Under the pieces are notes generated by a model, which saw only the letters and a program-made list of their open reading frames with translations, had not been told where the DNA came from and did no database searches. Below, piece after piece: positions 51,771-64,000 of a stretch of 64,000 bases of DNA (position 1 is its first letter; every line of letters starts with the position of its first letter). Both the position numbers and the translations under genes were made by a program. The DNA is from Megaleporinus macrocephalus. Its lineage: Eukaryota; Chordata; Actinopteri; Characiformes; Anostomidae. The stretch covers positions 10,920,253 through 10,984,252 of the forward strand of contig CM038726.1 in the NCBI GenBank assembly GCA_021613375.1. Direction: 5' to 3'.

Positions 51771-52637
51771 TCCCTTTTTTGTAAAGGGGGTGTTCTGCAA
51801 TGGTACAGTCTCCATAGAATGGGTGTGGTCGAGTCTTGCATATGAGATCTTACGGAGTTTTTTTTTCTCTCTCTCTCTCCTTACCAAGCGATTTCACACG
51901 GGGCTTGTACTGACAACCGGAGAGGAAGCACGTTCTTGGAACCTCCACATTTCTTTCTGCTTAAAATCCAGCCGGGCTTCGTGTAGTATGCGTTACTGAT
52001 GGGTGGTTTATATGCCCCACCGGCCAGATAGCCGAGTCATTTTGGGTTAGGCTAGCCTACATAGTACAACGTTTCCCTCCAAACGGGCCTGTGCATTTAG
52101 TCTCGAGACTAATTTAGCCACTCATTGCTTTCTTTCTGTCTTTCTGTTCTTTGGACGAAGAGGCGACAAGCACATCGAAGGAGAAATACAAGAGAGGGAG
52201 GAGGACGAGCAGGGGAGGAAGGAAACGAACGAGAAGCCATGAAAAAATAAACAGATAAACCAGACAGAAAACGACTGAGTGGAGAACTTTGACTTATATC
52301 GTGGCTGGAATTCATCTTCTTATCAGAAAAGGGACAGCGAGCAGCAAAAAGACAGGACTCGTGATACAGTAACGTTACAGGAATCGAACAGTTGTATTCT
52401 CTATAACGAAACCCCCCCCAAAAAAACCCGTTGATAAAAACGAAATGCAGCCCCTGGCCTTCTTTTTGAACCATTTTTGATGCGTTTTCTACAGCAGCAT
52501 CGCTCAGGCCTGATCCACAGCTGCCATTATGTCTGTTCACATCTGAACACTGTGGGGAAAGAAAGAAAGGCTGCATCGCTTCCTCAAGCCCACCGAAGAG
52601 CTTTCTCTGAGCTAGTCTTCCTGAGGTGAACAAACAG
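51771..52637 (+). promoter_or_regulatory. Probable gnb2 promoter and non-coding first exon
   Basis: A CpG- and GC-richer region about 5.3 kb upstream of the gnb2 start codon. It ends in a strong donor, AACAG|GTAGGC, at 52637. Mammalian GNB2 likewise begins with a non-coding exon. The first coding exon starts at an acceptor at 57880, so an upstream exon is required. The start site is not resolved. A 246-aa minus-strand ORF across this region has no recognisable content and is rejected. Confidence 0.5.
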
Positions 52638-52729
52638 GTAGGCCGACCCTCTCGACAGTTTCGTGGATATAACATCTGTATACGTGAACATTCTGCCGCA
52701 AACAGACGAGAATGAAGCCGGGTCCGGAT

Positions 52730-52835
52730 TTTCAGTTCCACCTTAAATGGTGCAGCAGTTGGTGCTGCGCTGTTTAAGGTGCAACGGGAAATTCGAAAAC
52801 AAGCTAACTGTAGCCTCGTCACAAAATGTAACTTA
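52730..52835. repeat. Hairpin repeat family C, copy 3
   Basis: 'ttccaccttaaatggtgcag' and 'tgctgcgctgtttaaggtgc' form a stem of two complementary segments. The 3' part is shared with copy 2. It lies just inside the presumed gnb2 intron 1. Confidence 0.55.
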
Positions 52836-53864
52836 ACCATGTGCGTCAAAAAATGGCCAATTCAGTGTCTTTCGATAGCTGGAGGGATTACCAATCTGAA
52901 ATATGTACTTCCTTTTCTACTCCTCTGTGATCTTCTTCACCCGTAATTTCTCTTCTGCCATCAGTCATGAAGACTATCATCAGTGGAGGCTGAATTATGT
53001 AAGACACTGCACTACAGGTAGTCGTATTTGCTGTTGTCATCTACGGTCTTAATAAGGTGTTAGTGTCCGGCTGAGTGGATTTCTGAAGCCTTGAGCCATT
53101 CGCTGGCTTGAGGAGCCTTATGGCGTGTTATAAGGATGAGCAAAGGCCAAAATGTCAATATTGACTTTGTCGTCAGTATACCTTGATCTGGCAATAATAG
53201 ATTCATTTTGACAATTGGATTGATATCCATACATCGTCCAAGCACCAAGTTGTCTAAATGTTGACGGATACAGATGTATTTTTAGAAGTGCAAGCCACAT
53301 TTCCAGCTCGTTTGAGATGCCCACAGAATTGAGAATATGCCTGGAGGGGTGCGGCCAGCCTGGCTGGCCTTTTCACTGTGCAGCGGAAGGATGTGACCAC
53401 AGTGGCACTGTGGGGTCTACTAGGAATATAACACTAGACATTTGCTTTTACAAAGCTTTTTTCTAAACTGTTCTAGGACCTGATATAGTTTAAAAGTAGT
53501 AAGACCTGAGCTCTAAACTGTCCATTCATTGGGCTTTGGAACAGGTATCATGACACAATAATGAAAGCTGGCTGTTAAAAAAAGCAAGATTTGAGACCAG
53601 TTTGAGCAGATTTTTACAGTCTTCATGTTCTACATGTATGTGTACATTCTACATATTACAAAGACCAAATGCTTTTAAAATATTTTTGAATAAAGACAGT
53701 AACACTAACTGAAAGTTCCTTGACATTGATTCTCCATAGAGGTGATTTCACATTGTGATCAGAACGTCTGTCCATCAAATAAAAGAGGTTGAAATCAATG
53801 TTTCATAAATGTTTAGGTGCCTGCTACACTTGGTCTTTATAAACTGATAAATGTCTTTAATACA

Positions 53865-54110
53865 AACCTGTTTCTAAAAAAGTTGGAAAGCTGCAAAATG
53901 TAAATAAAAACATTTAAACTAATATTAAATTGAAAAAGTACAAACACAATACATTAAATGTTAAAACTGACTAATGTTAATGTTTTTTTTGTTGGAAAAA
54001 GCATATGCCAATTTTGAATTTAATGCCAGCAACATGTTTCAGTACAAGTTGTGACTTGGACAACAAAAGACTGGTAAATTGTCAACAGGTCAGTAACATG
54101 ATTTAGTATT
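53865..54110 (+). repeat. Dispersed fish repeat in gnb2 intron 1
   Basis: 'aaacctgtttctaaaaaagt', 'gctgcaaaatgtaaataaaa' and 'tttgaatttaatgccagcaa' resemble a widespread teleost repeat that I know from memory. It is decayed and its class is uncertain. Confidence 0.45.
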
Positions 54111-56675
54111 AAAAGACTATCACAGAGATGCAAAGTTATTAAGAAGTAAAGTTGGTGTGCATGCAAATAGTGCAGCAATTAATTTCTCAATGTAAAATAG
54201 TTTTTCTTGGGGATTTTGTCTTCTACGGTACATAATATCATTAAAAGATTCAGAGAATCTGGAGAAATCTCTATATGCAAGGGATAAAGCAGAAAACCAA
54301 TATTGGATTGCTGTGATCTTTGGGCCCTTAGGCAGCACTGCATTAAAAACAGATATGATTCTGTAGTGGAATTATCACAGCATGGGTTTAGGAACACTTC
54401 AGAAAACCAATGAGTGTATTTACGAATCATAATCTGATTATTCAAGTGGTCATGTAAACAGCATACTCCTATTTCTAAGATCGGATTAAGGCCAAGAAAT
54501 CTGATTATGGAATCAGATAATGAGTGCTGGGTTTTAGGTGGGTAATCATTTATTTTAGTGCATATATGCAATTACTTGGAATTCTTTTGAATCAATCTGT
54601 CTATGCATGTGCAAAAAACAATGCAGTGGCAGAAATAAGCAAGCACTGTTTAGCAGAGCAACTACAAGATGGAAACTGAAGACTGCAACCAAATACATAA
54701 TTGATCAAATTAAGTCTATATCGATACGATTCTTTAATATCGCATTCTATCTATAACATTGTATACCGCTACCCAATGTTTAGACCTTTTAAAGATCAGA
54801 ATTAGTACACCATGGTTCATTAGAATGTTTCCAGTTTCAGGTCTTTTCAGATCAGATCAGACCTTCAGAACCTGTAAAAAGATTTTGCCTTGTAACTGGA
54901 GCATTTTTAGCAAAAAGTGGTCCTTCAGCACATCTTTGTAGGCTTTGTGGGTAGAACAGGAATTAAGCAAACTAAACTGAGGATCGCCACTTCATATGAA
55001 AAAGTATTCGAAAAAAAAAGATATATACATTGTAAGTAGAATAACAATTCAAATAACCACTAGCTTGAAAGTTCATATTATGCTACATATCACCTTATGC
55101 GTACTACGAGGAAGAGGAGACAACTCTGAGAACTTGGGCTGTAGTTCTGCCTGGAGCTAGAAGGCCGGAGACCCCTTCTTGTAACTATCATAGGGCTGAT
55201 ATGGGCTGAGGAGGTTTCATAGGTTTCATAGCTGCATTATCCGCAGATATATTTTTATATGGGCAAAAAAGAAGACTTATTTTACGCTGTCAAATTTGAT
55301 TTCCTAAATGGTCCAATTTCTAAACTCAAAATTCACAAGCATATTGTAGTCTGGGGGGCTGATCTTTAGGTTAGTGTAAATAAAATTATCAAAATTCTCA
55401 GGCATGAGAAGTATCTACCTGTAGCAGTAAACCCTCACGCAAGAAGTATCTGTTTGTTCCAATATGATATCAAACTGACTGAATTTCCTCTGTAGGCTAT
55501 CGTGGGAAATGGCCACCAGTGATGTAGCTACAAATTCACCGTCTCGGTGGCCCACGATTGTGTGACATTTTGGCCGTTTCCTGAATGTCCAGCAGGTCTC
55601 CAACCTGCTAGTCACAATCAATATTTCTACTTTTTGTGTGCTCTGCTTCACATGCAAAGTGCTGGTGAATGTGGATGTAGGGCTTCTCAGAATCACTGTA
55701 AACAAATACTGTACGGTAAAATATGGAAATCTTGGTCGCATGTAGGACAGTTGTGTTAACTAATTTGAATGTGTTCATGTGGTACAGTGTCAAGAGTACT
55801 AATAATAATGACTACACTTACATTACTCTACATAATGACTGCACTTGTATTACAGTTAATCAGACAATTTTCTTCATGAGCAGGACTGACGGTCATTGTA
55901 CCCACTTAAGAGTTCTTTCTAGAACCTACATGATGTGGAGGTTCTTCAGACTTCTTCTATAAAAGATTCTTTACGCTCACACATCTCCTTTACAAAAGAA
56001 AAGTCGAAAAGGTGTTTAGGTAGCCAAAATTGTCAAAGAATTGTCATTTGTGCAAAGAACAATTTTAAGCTGCTTCATGTTTAAGAATATACGATACAAA
56101 AAAGCTTTCTATAGACTTGCACCAGTCATAGAAGAGATTTTAGTTTTGGAACCAGAATGGGCTTGAACTAGCATGCATGCAGGAAAACTCCTTTTTGAAC
56201 ATATAGTGGATATCATCAATACTGAAAGAGTATTGCCCACCTCTAGCCCACCCAGATGAGGGAAATGTGAGCTTAAAAAATACAGCTGCTACTTTACTGG
56301 ATGCTGATGAGGACTCATCATCTTACAGTATTTTCTCCTCAGTCAAAACTATGCCAACATTTTTGATTGTCAGAGAAATATATTTCCACTATTTCTGAAC
56401 AGAGCCAAAGCAGATTTGAAATCCCAGATAACAACTGACCAAAGTGGTGGTGTATGGTGCAAATTATGTATATATAGCAAAAGCTTTTCCTTCCCCAGGA
56501 CATTCTCCATAAACAGATGCCATGTTGAATTCAATCGTTCATGTTAATGGTTCAACGTGTTACCTGTCTCCTTCTCCTTTATAATGTCTCTGATCTAGCA
56601 AGCTAGAGTATCGTAGGAGGCAATAAAGCCAATGAAACTTGGCTTCCTTCTCAGTCACATCCAAACAATTTCATA
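54111..56675. other. gnb2 intron 1, no gene seen
   Basis: Long intronic stretch between the presumed first exon and the coding exons. No further exon, RNA gene or assignable transposon is supported. Confidence 0.45.
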
Positions 56676-57369
56676 TAGAGATGGACCGGTCAGCGTGAGG
56701 CTGATTTTGATCGCCAATCACCTTCACACAATCGGCCGATAGCAGATACTGATCGAGGGCGGGGCGATATGCCACGGCAGGGCTACATGCAGTTATTGAC
56801 ACAAGCTAATATGATTCATTTAGCTTTTTGGCTGCTGCTGCTGTACTTTTCGTACTGGTCAAATCTGGTGTGCATTGTTTTCTGGGTTATTTGTTTTGCT
56901 CTAGTTGCGCATGCTAGCTCTGCTGTTTACTGGTAAGTCACTGTATACAGCCACGTGGTGTACTCTTAAGTGCCGTATCAGATTCATAGTGTTTAATGTC
57001 TTGATTTTACAAATTGTACAAAACGCCCTGAATGAGTCTGCGTCATGTACGGTAAAAAACTGGCAGCCGGATGACATGTTTCTATCAGCACATGCAATTA
57101 ATACCATAAACTGTTCTCGTGAGGCCTAGTGAGAACCTAGCGGATTCAGATAATAATTGCAGGGACCTGCCCGGAGGGGGTTTCACGGAGGGCTCCTTTT
57201 CCTGGATGAAACGCTAGTTGGAAATACAGAAATTAGGCTCATTTGTTTAACGCCATTGATTGGCTCTCAGGATTGACTAAATTGAAGAAATATTGGCCGA
57301 TCGCATATTTTGATCAAATATTTTGATCAGCCGATACCGAAACATAGCCGATCAATCCTTCCATCTCTA
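56676..57369 (-). mobile_element. hAT transposon remnant with BED-finger fragment
   Basis: Terminal inverted repeats start 'tagagatgga' on both sides and carry repeated 'ggccgat' motifs. The flanking 8-bp duplication is 'atttcata' (56668-56675) and 'attttata' (57370-57377), 7 of 8 identical, as expected for hAT. On the minus strand about 57100-56960 encodes AFCTICKIKTLNTMNLIRHL then RVHH, a C2-H2 BED zinc finger like that at the N-terminus of hAT transposases. The catalytic core is deleted, so the copy is non-autonomous. Confidence 0.85.
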
Positions 57370-57908
57370 ATTTTATATACGTATATACTCACAAATAAAA
57401 CTAACATTTTACAATCCTAAAAGCAGAATACTGGCCTCTTGAAAAAGTTAACCGAGCACTGAAGTACACTGTGCTGCAGCTTTAACTAAATAGATTAGTT
57501 ATTAAAACTGTTTTAGAAACAAACATTTTACATGAAAAGGCAAAAAACCTAAAACAGGTAAAAATATTTCTGTAAGGACACACAGTAATAATTTTATCTT
57601 TGTATACAATTTTTCAGTAATCCTAATCCTGTTTGGACCCTGTAACTGGCCCAGGATCACTAGAGACGCGGGATTACACTATTATACAGATTACAGTAGA
57701 TTAGTGACTCCGGCCTGCCCCTCACTTCAAACACACAGATTGTGATTCAAGCAGCTAAGCCTTGCACAGATTATACTGATATCTATAAATAAATAGTTTC
57801 AAATATATATACATTGGTCTTATTTTTTTTTCAATTAATACTTAATTACATTATTGTGCTATGTTTTTTGTACCTAACAGGTGGCTGAGGTTGAAAGTCT
57901 AAGTCAAG

Positions 57909-63608
<5,700 letters not shown>

Positions 63609-64000
63609 CCTCTTACACACACACACACACACACCTATTTAACAAGAACTCACATTACACCCTTCAGCACACAGTGTATGCCTACTTTACTGTACATATG
63701 ACAAACACAGAAACACACACATACACATGCACAAAACACACAAGCATATTGTACATAATATATATAATGTCAACTAGGTATGAGTTTACAACGACATTGC
63801 TTTATATACATAATGCCACACAAATCTGTACAAGTCACCAGTAACAGTGTATGCAGGTTTGGCCCACTAGAGCTAAACAAGAATGTTCTGTTACTTACAC
63901 ACACACACACACAGAAACACACATACACACACACTCTCTCTGAATAGGTCTGCCGAGGACTTGTTCGACACAGTGTAGAAGACACACATAGGCTCTTATT
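63609..64000 (+). other. gnb2 3' UTR (continues beyond the window)
   Basis: Starts after the TGA. It contains (AC)n runs at 63614-63633 and 63898-63913 and further CA-rich sequence. No AATAAA poly(A) signal is seen before the window ends, so the UTR is probably incomplete here. Confidence 0.6.

Noticed and set aside
52109..52849. 246-aa minus-strand ORF near the gnb2 promoter
   Set aside because: No recognisable domain, and it overlaps a predicted promoter, exon and hairpin repeat. Its length is explained by locally higher GC.

Overview
This window is nuclear DNA from a ray-finned fish, not a prokaryote. It is AT-rich, intron-dense and crowded with Tc1/mariner, hAT, Helitron, gypsy, LINE and tRNA-SINE debris and long microsatellites. 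One interspersed family (wording such as 'acagaaccc(t)tatagcaggtattatt' split by decay, and 'tttaatgttatggctgatc') is one I associate from memory with characins and catfishes, so an otophysan teleost is my best guess. The six-frame ORFs are mostly noise. The real genes were rebuilt by joining exons at GT/AG sites with matching phase.

Four protein-coding genes are present, all apparently intact. (1) 3.95-15.95 kb, plus strand: an 11-exon 17-beta-hydroxysteroid dehydrogenase, most likely hsd17b3, 323 aa. (2) 21.6-38.3 kb, minus strand: slc12a9, an orphan cation-chloride-cotransporter-family protein, 13 coding exons, 907 aa, with a probable non-coding first exon near 39.6 kb. (3) 42.8-44.9 kb, minus strand: a two-exon gene encoding a 450-aa protein with an N-terminal coiled coil and three C-terminal C2H2 zinc fingers. 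(4) 57.9-63.6 kb, plus strand: gnb2, the G-protein beta-2 subunit, nine coding exons, 340 aa, with a probable promoter and non-coding first exon near 52 kb. GNB2 and SLC12A9 are also neighbours on human 7q22, which supports both calls. These genes do not form a pathway; the linkage is ancestral synteny.

Between and inside the genes lie: an (ATT)n-rich tandem block (1.6-2.6 kb); a decayed gypsy element and a SINE inside hsd17b3 intron 3; a Helitron remnant (17.2-18 kb); a satellite-like field (18.8-19.65 kb); a LINE, several Tc1 copies and a 1.6-kb foldback element in slc12a9 introns; SINEs, an LTR-like GC island and 'gcatactaca' repeat fields (47-51.7 kb); and a hAT element with matching target-site duplication in the long first intron of gnb2.

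The most interesting observations are: a perfect 76-bp-arm inverted repeat with a 5-nt loop in gnb2 intron 2; a U12-type (minor spliceosome) intron in slc12a9; three ACTAYRNNNCCCR (ZNF143-type) sites upstream of the zinc-finger gene; microsatellites serving as the polypyrimidine tracts of two constitutive exons; and a nested foldback element with a related fragment fused to a 21-bp minisatellite. I see no CRISPR, operon or prokaryotic defence content, and no clearly new protein system.
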